DNA of 64,000 bases from Paenibacillus hamazuiensis. Its GTDB lineage: Bacteria; Bacillota; Bacilli; Paenibacillales; NBRC-103111. The stretch lies in the NCBI RefSeq assembly GCF_023276405.1, contig NZ_JALRMO010000001.1, forward strand, positions 7,603,501 through 7,667,500, in the 5' to 3' direction. The notes beneath the pieces were generated by a model. It searched no databases. It was not told the origin of the DNA and was given only the letters and a program-made list of their open reading frames with translations. Every line of letters starts with the position of its first letter. The stretch's first letter is position 1. Made by a program: the position numbers and the translations under genes. This document shows, one piece after another, positions 15,469 through 23,823 of this stretch.

Positions 15469-15879
15469 GTGCTTATTATCCGGCTACCCATCCATATAAA
15501 TGAGAAAAGCGCTGAGCCGCTGTATCATCAAATCGAAGCCCAGCTGAGGGCCTTGATCCTGAGCGGCAGGCTCCAGGAGAACGAGCTGCTGCCGTCCAAC
15601 CGGGAGCTGGCCAGGCAATTGAACTGCAGCTTGATCACGATACGACGCGTTTACCAGGACCTGGAGACGGAAGGGCTGCTTCGTACAAGGCAAGGTACGG
15701 GAACCTTCGTTGCCCCCGTCGATCGGTCTCTCCATCAACAGAAGAAGCTTTCCGGCGTCCAGGAGGCTATCGCATCGGCGATAGCGGCGGCTCTTACCGC
15801 CGGATGCAGCCGCGAGGAGATCGAGGAGCTGGTCCGCAAGGAATTAGGCCGCCAAACAGGCGGAGTCACCGGCGAATAA
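15469..15879 (+). CDS. GntR-family regulator, YtrA subfamily
   Basis: About 136 residues. The winged HTH is clear (EPLYHQIEAQLRALILSG, LPSNRELARQLNCSLITIRR, LRTRQGTGTFV), and the short all-helical C-terminal tail (~50 residues) is typical of the YtrA subgroup. It should repress its own operon at the palindrome 14659-14689. The translation start is uncertain: GTG at 15469 overlaps the apparent Shine-Dalgarno AAGAAGGTG, and an ATT or ATC codon a few nt on would have better spacing, so the first few residues are not firm. Confidence 0.85.
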   Translation: MLIIRLPIHINEKSAEPLYHQIEAQLRALILSGRLQENELLPSNRELARQLNCSLITIRRVYQDLETEGLLRTRQGTGTFVAPVDRSLHQQKKLSGVQEAIASAIAAALTAGCSREEIEELVRKELGRQTGGVTGE

Positions 15880-15933
15880 ACAATTTCCCGGGAATTTTAA
15901 GCATTTTGAAAAAATAACGGAAGAGTGATCCAG

Positions 15934-16908
15934 ATGAACATAACGGCCAGAGACGGCGGACATCCGGCGCAGCATGGCGACGGACAGGCGGATAACGTTC
16001 CTGCCTTGCGGATGCGCGGCGTTTTTCAGAAAAAGGAAAGCTTCCAGCTCGGTCCTTTGGACCTGGAAATCCCTTCGGGTTACGTCACCGCGATCGTGGG
16101 CCATAACGGATCCGGCAAAAGCACCTTGTTCCGGCTTGCTCTTGACCAGTCGAAGCCGGATGAAGGGGAAATCTTTTTGCTGGGCGAAGCCGTAGGCGGC
16201 AGGCCCGACGATGCGAAGCTGAAGCGCAGAATCGGATACGTGGCGGATGAGGACGCCTATCTGGAGCGGTCGATCCGCGGGACGGAAAGGGCGGATTTTG
16301 TAAGCCGGTGGTATCCGAATTGGGACCGGAGCGAATTCGAACGTCTGACCGGCGTGCTCGAAGTGGACGCTGCACAGCGGCTGGGCAGGATGTCGAAGGG
16401 CGGCAGGCGCAAATACGAGCTCGCGCTGGCTCTCGCTCATCACCCCGAACTTCTCCTGCTCGATGAACCGAGCTCGGGACTCGATCCCTTTTCCTGCAAA
16501 AAGATGGTCGAGGAGCTTCACCGATACATGGAGCAGGGAGGACGCACAATCATTATGGCGACGCACATATTGGAGGATGTGCGCCGCCTGGCGGATTATA
16601 TCGTTTGCATGGCGGACGGCCGCGTCATCGGCATGTACGAGAAGGATGAGCTGCTCGGATCGTGGCACACCTTTTATGCGGAATTGGCAGGAGCCCGTTC
16701 GTCGGCCGTCATTGCGTCGGAGGCGGCGGAGATGCCCGGAGTGTACAGCGTCGAGGAGGCCGGAGGCGGGACCTGCCGGATTGTAACCTCCCGCGCTTGG
16801 GAAGCCGAGGCATGGTGCAAGGAGCGTGGCTGGACGATTACAGGACGGCGGCCGCTCGAACTGGATGACATCATGGAGGCGTTAATCGAGAAGTCCAGGC
16901 GGAAATAA
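15934..16908 (+). CDS. ABC transporter ATP-binding protein (GntR operon)
   Basis: 324 residues from the ATG at 15934, chosen because GGAAGAG lies about 8 nt upstream; a GTG at 15925 is too close to it. Walker A GHNGSGKST and Walker B LLLLDEPSSGLDP are intact. The signature is the atypical MSKGGRRKYELA rather than LSGGQ, as often seen in YtrB/BcrA-type drug exporters. A C-terminal extension of ~100 residues follows the H-loop (ATHILEDV). It probably energises the permease at 14713. Confidence 0.88.
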   Translation: MNITARDGGHPAQHGDGQADNVPALRMRGVFQKKESFQLGPLDLEIPSGYVTAIVGHNGSGKSTLFRLALDQSKPDEGEIFLLGEAVGGRPDDAKLKRRIGYVADEDAYLERSIRGTERADFVSRWYPNWDRSEFERLTGVLEVDAAQRLGRMSKGGRRKYELALALAHHPELLLLDEPSSGLDPFSCKKMVEELHRYMEQGGRTIIMATHILEDVRRLADYIVCMADGRVIGMYEKDELLGSWHTFYAELAGARSSAVIASEAAEMPGVYSVEEAGGGTCRIVTSRAWEAEAWCKERGWTITGRRPLELDDIMEALIEKSRRK

Positions 16909-16931
16909 CGTTGTCTCCGGCCGGATAGTCT

Positions 16932-17107
16932 AGAAGTCCGGTGAATAAACAGCGGGGAGGGGCGGAATCGTTTCGGAGAAGCGTAAGCGGTCGCCTTTGT
17001 CCTCGGATTTCCACTGCTGAATAGCGGCTTAATAAAGAAATCTGAGGACAAGAGCGATCGGAGGAACGATCCGCAACCGCAGCGAGCAGCTATTCATCGG
17101 ACTTTTA
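16932..17107. repeat. Long nested inverted repeat (~176 bp) inside the ABC operon
   Basis: The whole intergenic space folds back on itself. AAGTCCGGTGAATA near 16934 opposes TATTCATCGGACTT near 17091. GCGGAATCG opposes CGATCCGC. The inner TTTGTCCTCGGATTTC opposes GAAATCTGAGGACAAG. It has no reading frame. It could be a MITE/REP-type element or a processing or attenuation hairpin that adjusts expression of the downstream ATPase/permease pair. Confidence 0.7.
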
Positions 17108-17151
17108 GGAGAGGATCAATCAAATCCCTGGAACAGAAAGGCGGTAACCGA

Positions 17152-18057
17152 ATGAAGCCCTTAATCGTTGAGCATATAGTCAAGCAGTACGGGGAGAAAA
17201 CGGCCGTAAACGGCATCAGCTTCGAGGTGGACCGCGGGGAAATCTACGGTTTGCTCGGGGCGAACGGAGCGGGCAAAACGACCACGATGCGCATGGTGCT
17301 CGGATTGATTTACCCGGATGAGGGGCGGATTCTTTATGACGGCAAAACATATACCAAGCAGCAGCTCAAGACGCTGGGTTATCTTCCGGAAGAACGCGGA
17401 TTGTACGCCAAGGTAAAGGTTGGCGAGCAGCTCATCTATCTGGCCAGGCTGCGCGGAATGTCCCGGCGCGATGCCGAGGATAGTCTGCGCAAGTGGCTCG
17501 AACGTTTGGAGGTGCCCGAGCATTACGATAAGCGTGTCGAGGAGCTGTCGAAGGGCAACCAGCAGAAAATTCAGTTCATTGCCTCCGTCATCCATAAGCC
17601 GAACATCATCATTATGGATGAGGCGTTCAGCGGCCTCGATCCGGTTAATGCCGAGCTGCTCAAGTCCGTTGTCAAAGAGCTTCGCGATCAGGGTGCGACC
17701 ATCCTGTTTTCGACTCACCGCATGGAGCATGTCGAGGAGCTCTGCCGGAACATCACGATCCTTCACCGTTCCCGGCCGGTTATATCGGGCAGCCTCAAGT
17801 CCATCAAGAGCCAATTTCCGCGGGAGCGCGTAATTCTTGCTGTAAACGGGGAAGTCCGGGGGCTCGAGCAATTGCCCGGCGTTGCCGGCTGTACCCGGCG
17901 CGAGGACGGATCTTACGAGATCCGGATTGCGGATGCTGCTGCGGGAGGCGGCATTCTCCGGCACTCGATGGCCCAGGCGGAGGTCACTCGTTTTGAGATC
18001 ATGGAGCCGACATTAAACGAAATTTTTATAAAGACGGTAGGTGAGCGGCATGAATGA
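17152..18057 (+). CDS. ABC transporter ATP-binding protein, NatA-like
   Basis: 301 residues. Walker A GANGAGKTT, signature LSKGNQQK, Walker B IIIMDEAFSGLDP and H-loop FSTHRMEHVE are all present, and the extended C-terminus ending in EPTLNEIFIKTVG is typical of NatA/YhaQ-type ATPases. It ends 8 nt inside the following permease gene, so the two form one exporter. Known relatives move Na+ or expel antibiotics; the substrate here is not evident. The ribosome binding site GAAAGGCGG lies about 9 nt upstream. Confidence 0.9.
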   Translation: MKPLIVEHIVKQYGEKTAVNGISFEVDRGEIYGLLGANGAGKTTTMRMVLGLIYPDEGRILYDGKTYTKQQLKTLGYLPEERGLYAKVKVGEQLIYLARLRGMSRRDAEDSLRKWLERLEVPEHYDKRVEELSKGNQQKIQFIASVIHKPNIIIMDEAFSGLDPVNAELLKSVVKELRDQGATILFSTHRMEHVEELCRNITILHRSRPVISGSLKSIKSQFPRERVILAVNGEVRGLEQLPGVAGCTRREDGSYEIRIADAAAGGGILRHSMAQAEVTRFEIMEPTLNEIFIKTVGERHE

Positions 18058-19360
18058 TCTGAGAACCGTTATCGGCTTCACGTTCCGAAGCAAAACCAGA
18101 AGCAAATCGTTTGTCGTAACTACGCTGATTCTTGTTCTGATTCTCTCCCTCGGGGTCAATCTGCCCTACATCATTTCCCTGTTCAGCAAAGGGGAGCCGG
18201 AGCTGAAGCGGGTCGGATATGCAACCGCGCAGAGCGACCTTCTCAAAAGCAGCGTAACTCCAACGCTGCTGGGTCAGAAGCTGGAGATGTACTTCCAGCA
18301 AAAACCTGAGGCTGAACGGGAGCTGCAGCTCGTGCCGATCGAGGGCAGCGGTGCCGCAGACAAGGATGAAGCGCTTCTCCGGCAGGCCGTAGCGGACGGG
18401 CAGATCCGGGGTTACCTTTTGTTCAAACCGAATGCCGGCAATTCCTTTTACGACGTCATTTACAAATCCGAAAAAGTGCTGGACGATTCCTCCGAGAATG
18501 CGCTGAAGACGGCATTGCAAAACGTCAAGATGCAGTTCTCCGGGCTTACGGAGGAGCAGCTTCGGCTGCTTTACGCGCCGGTGAACGTACAGTCGCTGCA
18601 GATCTCAACCGCGGGAGACTCCTCCGGACTTACCGCCGCGCAGCAGAAATTGAACATAGGGGTTGTTTATGCCGTTATGTTCCTGCTGTTCTTCTCCATC
18701 ATGGGCACGGGACATATGATCGCAAGCGAAGTGACGACGGAGAAGAGCTCGAGGATTATGGAGGTGCTCATTACAAGCGTTTCGCCGCTTAACGGCATGT
18801 TCGGCAAGATTATCGGCATGTTCCTGGTAGGCATTATGCAGATTGCGTTATATGTCATCGTTATTGTCGCTAACGCTCTGATTCCGACCAATCGTGAAGC
18901 TCTTGGCAATCTCAATATCCATCTGAGCGACATTGACGGCTCGCTGCTGCTGCTTGCGCTTCTGTTTTATTTGACGGGGTATTTTCTGTTCGCAACGCTG
19001 TATGCGGCAGTCGGCTCCATCGTCAGCCGAACCGAGGAATTGAATCAAGCGGTTATGCCGCTTTCGTTTCTCTCCATGATCGGTTTTTATATCGGCATTT
19101 TTAATCTCACCCATCCGGATAGCACTTTCGTAGTTGTGTGCTCGTTTATTCCCTTTTTTGCCCCATATGCGATGGTGCTGCGGGCCGGTCTCAGCGATCC
19201 GCCGCTATGGGAGGTATGGGCATCGCTGCTTATTATGCTGGTATCCATCTATGCGTTCGGCTGGCTGTCGGCCAAGATTTACCGCACCGGCGTATTGATG
19301 TACGGCAAACGTCCGACGATCAAGGAGCTGCGTAAAGCGATGAAATCTTACCGGATTTGA
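18050..19360 (+). CDS. ABC-2 permease, NatB-like
   Basis: 436 residues from the ATG at 18050 (AGGTGAGC upstream), overlapping the ATPase gene. An N-terminal membrane segment (FVVTTLILVLILSLGVNLPYI) is followed by a ~150-residue extracytoplasmic domain and then five to six membrane helices from about residue 200 (VYAVMFLLFFSIMGTGHMI, ALLFYLTGYFLFATLYAAVG). This is the NatB/YhaP topology. The motif EVTTEKSSRIMEVLITSV is characteristic of this permease family. It is the last gene of the operon. Confidence 0.9.
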   Translation: MNDLRTVIGFTFRSKTRSKSFVVTTLILVLILSLGVNLPYIISLFSKGEPELKRVGYATAQSDLLKSSVTPTLLGQKLEMYFQQKPEAERELQLVPIEGSGAADKDEALLRQAVADGQIRGYLLFKPNAGNSFYDVIYKSEKVLDDSSENALKTALQNVKMQFSGLTEEQLRLLYAPVNVQSLQISTAGDSSGLTAAQQKLNIGVVYAVMFLLFFSIMGTGHMIASEVTTEKSSRIMEVLITSVSPLNGMFGKIIGMFLVGIMQIALYVIVIVANALIPTNREALGNLNIHLSDIDGSLLLLALLFYLTGYFLFATLYAAVGSIVSRTEELNQAVMPLSFLSMIGFYIGIFNLTHPDSTFVVVCSFIPFFAPYAMVLRAGLSDPPLWEVWASLLIMLVSIYAFGWLSAKIYRTGVLMYGKRPTIKELRKAMKSYRI

Positions 19361-19441
19361 GTCCCGCCGTGCGGGCGACTATGGCTGCAGCACCAAAATC
19401 GGCAATTTTCCGTGGACAATGGCGGATTCGCCGCACCGACG

Positions 19442-19490
19442 AAAAGGCCCTTCGAACTCCGGTTGGGAATTCGAAGGGCCTTTGTTTTGT
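19442..19490. terminator. Bidirectional terminator between the ABC operon and manA
   Basis: AAAGGCCCTTCGAA pairs with TTCGAAGGGCCTTTG with an ~12-nt loop and A/T runs on both sides. It serves the two convergent units. Confidence 0.8.
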
Positions 19491-19521
19491 TCGTGTGTAA
19501 GGTTGCAGCTGTTAGGCCCGG

Positions 19522-20487
19522 TTACGGCAAATAACTGCGCAGCACGGTCATATCGCCGTGCAGCGAATAGCTGCCGAGGCTGGCCGGGAGCAGGAAGCAA
19601 TCGCCGGGTTTCGCGGGCAGCTCGCCGTCCGCCCAGCGGATCAGGCCGGTGCCCTCGCAGATCACGTGGATGACGAAGCTCTCCGGCGTTGTGCCGAGCT
19701 CCCAGGAACCGTCGACCCGGCCTTTTTCCGTCACAAAATAAGGGGAACGGGCGAGCGTCAGCCATTCGTTCGCCTGCTTCAGGTCCGTCTTCATCCGGGT
19801 TGCGCCCGATCCTTCGTACGCGATCACGTTCAGCGAATCTTCCACATGCAGCTCGCGCGGCTTGCCGTCAAGACCGAGACGGTCGTAATCGTACAGCCGG
19901 TAGGTCGTATCCGAGTTTTGCTGAATCTCCGCGACAAGCACTCCCGCACAAAGCGCATGAACCGTACCGGCCGGGATGTAAAACGAATCTCCCGCCTCCA
20001 CCGATACTTCCTGCAGGCAGTCCATGATCCGGTTGTCCGCGATCGCTGCGGCCAGCGACTCCCTTGTCACTCCCGTCTTCAGGCCGTAAAGAATTTTCGC
20101 ACCCGGCTTCGCGTCCAGCACGTACCACATTTCCGTTTTGCCGAGTTCGCCGGGGGGAAGCTTTTCATAGTGGTCATTCGGATGCACCTGCACCGACAAA
20201 TCGTCCTCGCAATCAAGCAGCTTGATGAGAAGCGGGAAGCGACCGTTTTTCTCGGAAAAGCCTTTGCTGCCGAAAAACTCCTTGCCATGCCGCTCGCGAA
20301 TCTCGTCAAGGCCAAGGCCGGCCAGCTCGCCGTTCACGACCTTGGTTGTGCCGTTCGGGTGATCGCCGATCATCCAGCCTTCGCCGATGCGTCCTTCCGG
20401 CAGCCGGAGGCCAAACCTTTCGAGCGACCGTCCTCCCCAGACGCGTTCCTTCATTTCCGGTTGAAATTGCAATGGATATGGTTTCAT
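19522..20487 (-). CDS. manA: Mannose-6-phosphate isomerase, class I
   Basis: 321 residues, the usual length of the short Gram-positive ManA. The cupin zinc ligands are visible in SVQVHPND (Gln and His), KTEMWYVL (Glu) and IPAGTVHAL (His). It interconverts fructose-6-phosphate and mannose-6-phosphate, feeding GDP-mannose and glycan synthesis; the mannose-1-phosphate guanylyltransferase-like gene at 32.5 kb could use the product. It is monocistronic, and the initiating MKPYPLQFQP matches family N-termini. Confidence 0.92.
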   Translation of the reverse strand: MKPYPLQFQPEMKERVWGGRSLERFGLRLPEGRIGEGWMIGDHPNGTTKVVNGELAGLGLDEIRERHGKEFFGSKGFSEKNGRFPLLIKLLDCEDDLSVQVHPNDHYEKLPPGELGKTEMWYVLDAKPGAKILYGLKTGVTRESLAAAIADNRIMDCLQEVSVEAGDSFYIPAGTVHALCAGVLVAEIQQNSDTTYRLYDYDRLGLDGKPRELHVEDSLNVIAYEGSGATRMKTDLKQANEWLTLARSPYFVTEKGRVDGSWELGTTPESFVIHVICEGTGLIRWADGELPAKPGDCFLLPASLGSYSLHGDMTVLRSYLP

Positions 20488-20544
20488 CTCGTTTCCCTTC
20501 CTCTATATGTAATGTTCTCCAACAAATCGCTATTTTGCATTATA

Positions 20545-21126
20545 TCATGACAGCTTTTTTTCGACAGCTATTAAATAAGGAGGAGAGTTTTTCTGATTGG
20601 TAAACCGGTACTGCAGCACTTGAAACCGCTCCTGCGGTAACCCGGAGCACCAGGCGTCGACCGCCCGCGCTTCCTCCGCGCCGCCTTCGTGTCCCGGATA
20701 AACGACGATCGTGACGATGCCGCCCTTTTTCAGCAGCCGGGTTGCCGCCTCCAGCGCGGGCAAAGTGGAATCCGGCCGGGTGATGACGGAATGGTCGTCG
20801 CCGGGCAAATACCCGAGATTGAACATGATCGCGGCTACATGTCCGTGTACGTCCGGGGGCAGATGGGCCTCCATTTCGGCGTGGCTCGCCAAAAGCAGGC
20901 GAATATGGCCGGCGGCGCCGAACTCCGCTTCCAGCCGTTCTCCCGTTTTGCGGATAGCCTGCTCCTGAACGTCGAAGCCGTAAACAACACCGCTGTCTCC
21001 GACGAGCTTAGCCAGAAACATCGCATCGTTGCCGTTGCCGAGCGTCGCATCGACCACAACGTCTCCGGGCCGGACCCGCGCCGCGGCGCACTGGTGCGCA
21101 AAGCTTAAAATCGATACGAATCCCAT
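20545..21126 (-). CDS. mnmM: tRNA 5-(aminomethyl)-2-thiouridine methyltransferase MnmM (YtqB family)
   Basis: 193 residues. Rossmann methyltransferase with motif I VVDATLGNGNDAMFLA (residues about 23-38), the acidic strand end YGFDVQ, and the family signature IMFNLGYLPGDDHSVIT. YtqB-family proteins methylate nm5(s2)U34 in tRNA in Gram-positive bacteria that lack MnmC (family knowledge). In B. subtilis the gene adjoins ytqA (mnmL); here the two are separated by a cytochrome c gene but keep the same orientation. The predicted ATG has a rather distant GGAG, so the start could be slightly different. Confidence 0.88.
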   Translation of the reverse strand: MGFVSILSFAHQCAAARVRPGDVVVDATLGNGNDAMFLAKLVGDSGVVYGFDVQEQAIRKTGERLEAEFGAAGHIRLLLASHAEMEAHLPPDVHGHVAAIMFNLGYLPGDDHSVITRPDSTLPALEAATRLLKKGGIVTIVVYPGHEGGAEEARAVDAWCSGLPQERFQVLQYRFTNQKNSPPYLIAVEKKLS

Positions 21127-21202
21127 AAATCGTTAACGCTCCATTTCAGCATAAAAAAAGATGTATATTCGTATATTATACCGCAAATCGGAAGCCGGGA
21201 AA

Positions 21203-21230
21203 AAGAAAGGTGCCCCGCAGGGCACCGACT
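21203..21230 (-). terminator. Terminator of the cytochrome c gene
   Basis: On the minus strand GGTGCCCTGCGGGGCACC is followed by TTTCTTTTT. Confidence 0.75.
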
Positions 21231-21242
21231 TGGCGTTTCGGC

Positions 21243-21923
21243 TTATTTTTTTGTCGCCAGCCAGGCGGCGAGCGTTTCGATCTCCGAGTCCTTCAGACTG
21301 TCTTTGAAAGCCGGCATCACTTTGCCGCCTTTCGTAATTTTCTCGATCAGCTGCTCCTTCGTCCGGCGCTCTCCCACTTTGCTGATATTGGGGCCAACGC
21401 CGCCTTCCAGCTGTTCCCCATGGCAGGCCATGCAGTTGTCCTTGAACAGCGGCTCCGCTTTCGCGGCGATGGCGGCATCCGCTGCGGCGTCCGCTTTAGG
21501 CGATTCCGTTTTGGCGGGGGCGGGCGTCGGTGCCGCTGTCTGCGCCGGGGTTTCCTGCTTGGGAGCTTCGGTTTTCGCAGGCTCCGCTTTAGGAGCATCC
21601 GGCTTCGGCGCCTCCGCTTTAGGTGCCTCTTGCTTGGGCGGCTCGGTTTTCGACGGCTCCGTCTTGGCCGTCTCCTGCTTGGGAGGCTCCGTCGTTTTGG
21701 CCTGCTCTGTCGTCGCCGGCTGAGCCGGGCTTGGCGTGGCTGACGGAGTCGGAGTTGGTGTCGGCGAAGGCAAAGGCGAAGGCGATGACGATGGGCTGGC
21801 GGCATCCGCTTTCGGTGTCGCTGCCGGCGTACCCGCGGCAGGGGCAGCGGCCTTGTCGCTTCCGCAGCCGGCCGCGATCAGACATACGCTCGCAATGGCG
21901 GCGGCGTACAGCAAGTTTTTCAT
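21243..21923 (-). CDS. Cytochrome c lipoprotein with Pro/Lys/Ala/Glu-rich linker
   Basis: 226 residues. An N-terminal lipoprotein signal peptide ends in the lipobox LIAAGC, so the mature protein is membrane-anchored outside the cell. About 110 residues of low-complexity linker follow (repeating KPDAPKAEPAK-like units after a Ser/Pro/Thr stretch). The C-terminal cytochrome c domain has the haem site CMACH and a likely methionine ligand in GGKVMPAFKD. Overall it resembles cytochrome c-550/c-551 lipoproteins of Bacillales that donate electrons to cytochrome oxidases. The very long linker probably spans the thick cell wall. It lies between mnmM and mnmL. Confidence 0.88.
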   Translation of the reverse strand: MKNLLYAAAIASVCLIAAGCGSDKAAAPAAGTPAATPKADAASPSSSPSPLPSPTPTPTPSATPSPAQPATTEQAKTTEPPKQETAKTEPSKTEPPKQEAPKAEAPKPDAPKAEPAKTEAPKQETPAQTAAPTPAPAKTESPKADAAADAAIAAKAEPLFKDNCMACHGEQLEGGVGPNISKVGERRTKEQLIEKITKGGKVMPAFKDSLKDSEIETLAAWLATKK

Positions 21924-22005
21924 AACGGACCACCTCTTCCATAATATTGGGCTTTACATACAAGTAACGATAACCGCCCGGGAATCGGTTCGAGGCCGCA
22001 ATCAA

Positions 22006-22028
22006 AAAAGGAGACCCGCCTAAGGTCT
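22006..22028 (-). terminator. Terminator overlapping the mnmL stop codon
   Basis: On the minus strand GGAGACC, a short loop and GGGTCTCC are followed by TTTTTTG. The stem includes the mnmL stop codon. Confidence 0.7.
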
Positions 22029-22970
22029 CCACAATTTCCCCTGCCACGTATTGCGCCGCTTCAGCTCCGCATCGATCGCATTGAGCACTTCCCACTTTTT
22101 CAGGCTCCACATCGGACCGATCAAGAGATCCCGCGGGGCGTCTCCGGTCAGCCGGTGCACGATCATCTCCGGAGGCAGCTGCTCCAGCGTATCGACGACA
22201 AGCCCGACGTATTCGTCCTTTTCCAGAAAACGCACGAGTCCGGCCTCATACTGCTTGACCATCGGCGTTTTTCGCATCAAGTGGAGCAGATGAATCTTGA
22301 TCCCCTGCACATCCATTCGCGCAACGGCTTTGCCCGTTTCCAGCATCATCTCATGCGTTTCCAGCGGCAAGCCGTAGATGATATGCGCACAGGTGCGAAT
22401 GCCGTGTTTTCTTAGCTTGGACACCGCCTGCAAATAACATTCCGTATCGTGGGCACGGTTGATGAGCTCGGACGTTTTTTCATGAATCGTCTGCAGCCCC
22501 ATTTCCACCCATAGATACGTTCTTTCGTTCAGCTCGGCCAAATATTCAACGACATCGTCCGGCAAGCAGTCGGGGCGGGTGGCTATCGACAATCCGACGA
22601 CCCCGGGCTGCTGTAAAATGACTTCATAATATTCGCGAAGCTCTTCCACCGGGGCATACGTGTTGGTATAAGCCTGGAAATAACCGATGTATTTGGCATC
22701 CGGCCATTTTTGATGCTGCAGGTCGCGGATTTTGTTAAATTGCGTCACCAGATCGTCGCGGCGGCTCCCGGCAAAATCTCCCGAGCCCCGGGCGCTGCAA
22801 AACGTGCACCCCCCAGTGGCGATGGCTCCGTCACGATTCGGGCAAGTGAACCCGGCGTCGAGCATGACTTTGAACACTTTCTCGCCGAACATGCGGCGCA
22901 TCTCGTAATTCCATGTATGAAATCGTTTATCTCCCCAGAGATGAGGCTCTATATGGGTCAGCATATTCAT
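22020..22970 (-). CDS. mnmL: Radical SAM protein, TIGR01212/YtqA family (MnmL)
   Basis: 316 residues. The start MNMLTHIEPHLWGDKRFHTWNY is followed by an unusual iron-sulfur motif with widely spaced cysteines (FTCPNRDG, then GGCTFC), as in the YtqA/Elp3-like radical SAM group. Motifs YIGYFQAYTNTYAP and VGLSIATRPDC are typical. YtqA has been reported as MnmL, which acts with MnmM on the side chain of U34 in tRNA in Gram-positive bacteria (family knowledge). The same-strand mnmM lies about 0.9 kb further along, beyond the cytochrome gene. Confidence 0.88.
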   Translation of the reverse strand: MNMLTHIEPHLWGDKRFHTWNYEMRRMFGEKVFKVMLDAGFTCPNRDGAIATGGCTFCSARGSGDFAGSRRDDLVTQFNKIRDLQHQKWPDAKYIGYFQAYTNTYAPVEELREYYEVILQQPGVVGLSIATRPDCLPDDVVEYLAELNERTYLWVEMGLQTIHEKTSELINRAHDTECYLQAVSKLRKHGIRTCAHIIYGLPLETHEMMLETGKAVARMDVQGIKIHLLHLMRKTPMVKQYEAGLVRFLEKDEYVGLVVDTLEQLPPEMIVHRLTGDAPRDLLIGPMWSLKKWEVLNAIDAELKRRNTWQGKLWRP

Positions 22971-23168
22971 ATGAATTGGCTCCTATCTGCAGATACTCTC
23001 CACTCATTCTACAGAATTCAACCGAAAAATGCGACCCGGTCCGCCCGGGTAAGCATCCGGCATTTTAACAAAATGCCCCTGCTTCCGGCTCGGATAAACC
23101 GTCACCCTCCGGCAGAAGATAATGTTGCACGACCCACTATAGAAACCTGAAAGGAGATTTCCCACGAC

Positions 23169-23744
23169 ATGAAAAAGTTTCGTACAGCAGTTCTGGCACT
23201 TGCCTTGACAAGTGCACTCAGCTTCGGCGCTCAAGCTAATGCTGAAACGGGAACTACCGGAACAAGCGGAACGACCGGCGGAACGAGCACCTACGGTGCA
23301 ACGACTTCCGGCACGACTGGCACAGGCGGAACAGGCACCGGAACGTACAGCACCGACGGTACGACGACGGGGACGACGACCGGTACAACCACGGGTACTA
23401 CAGGTACCACCGGAACGACCGGCACGACGGGCACTACCGGAACATACGGTACAACCGGTACTACGGGTACGACGACCGGAACGGGAACCTACTATAACAA
23501 TGTTACAGGAACCGGAACCGGCACCTACGGTACGACGGCCGGCAACACGCTCCGCGGCTACGGCCACAATATGTTGGACCGCATGTCCACCTACGGTACC
23601 GGCAACTACGATACGTCCACGTACAGAACGTATGCCACGACTACGGACAACAACCGCGTAGACTGGGGCTGGCTCGGTTTGCTTGGTCTGATCGGTTTGG
23701 CCGGTCTGAGAAACCGCAATAGAGACCGCGGCGACATCCGTTAA
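23169..23744 (+). CDS. Secreted Thr/Gly-rich protein with WGxxGxxG-type C-terminus
   Basis: 191 residues. A clean signal peptide (KKFRTAVLALALTSALS, cut after AQANA) is followed by about 100 residues of TG-rich low complexity (GTTTGTTTGTTGTTG-type runs), then a Tyr/Thr/Asn-rich part. The protein ends in WGWLGLLGLIGLAGL followed by RNRNRDRG. A tryptophan-glycine hydrophobic stretch capped by arginines is a tripartite sorting signal of the WGxxGxxG-CTERM type. The product is therefore exported and probably processed or retained at the envelope; function is unknown. The Shine-Dalgarno is AAGGAG. The repeat codons are varied, so the tract is selected at protein level. Confidence 0.8.
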   Translation: MKKFRTAVLALALTSALSFGAQANAETGTTGTSGTTGGTSTYGATTSGTTGTGGTGTGTYSTDGTTTGTTTGTTTGTTGTTGTTGTTGTTGTYGTTGTTGTTTGTGTYYNNVTGTGTGTYGTTAGNTLRGYGHNMLDRMSTYGTGNYDTSTYRTYATTTDNNRVDWGWLGLLGLIGLAGLRNRNRDRGDIR

Positions 23745-23771
23745 TCTTTTTGGCATTTATACGCATAAGCC

Positions 23772-23808
23772 AAAACGACCTCTCCGTGTTTTTCGGGGAG
23801 GTCGTTTT
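23772..23808. terminator. Bidirectional terminator
   Basis: AAAACGACCTCTCC pairs with GGGGAGGTCGTTTT around a 9-nt loop, between convergent genes. Confidence 0.8.
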
Positions 23809-23823
23809 ATGATGAGGATTTTT

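Noticed and set aside
23250-23540. Simple DNA microsatellite instead of a gene
   Set aside because: The repeat keeps one frame with varied codons, has a signal peptide before it and a sorting tail behind it, plus a good ribosome binding site.
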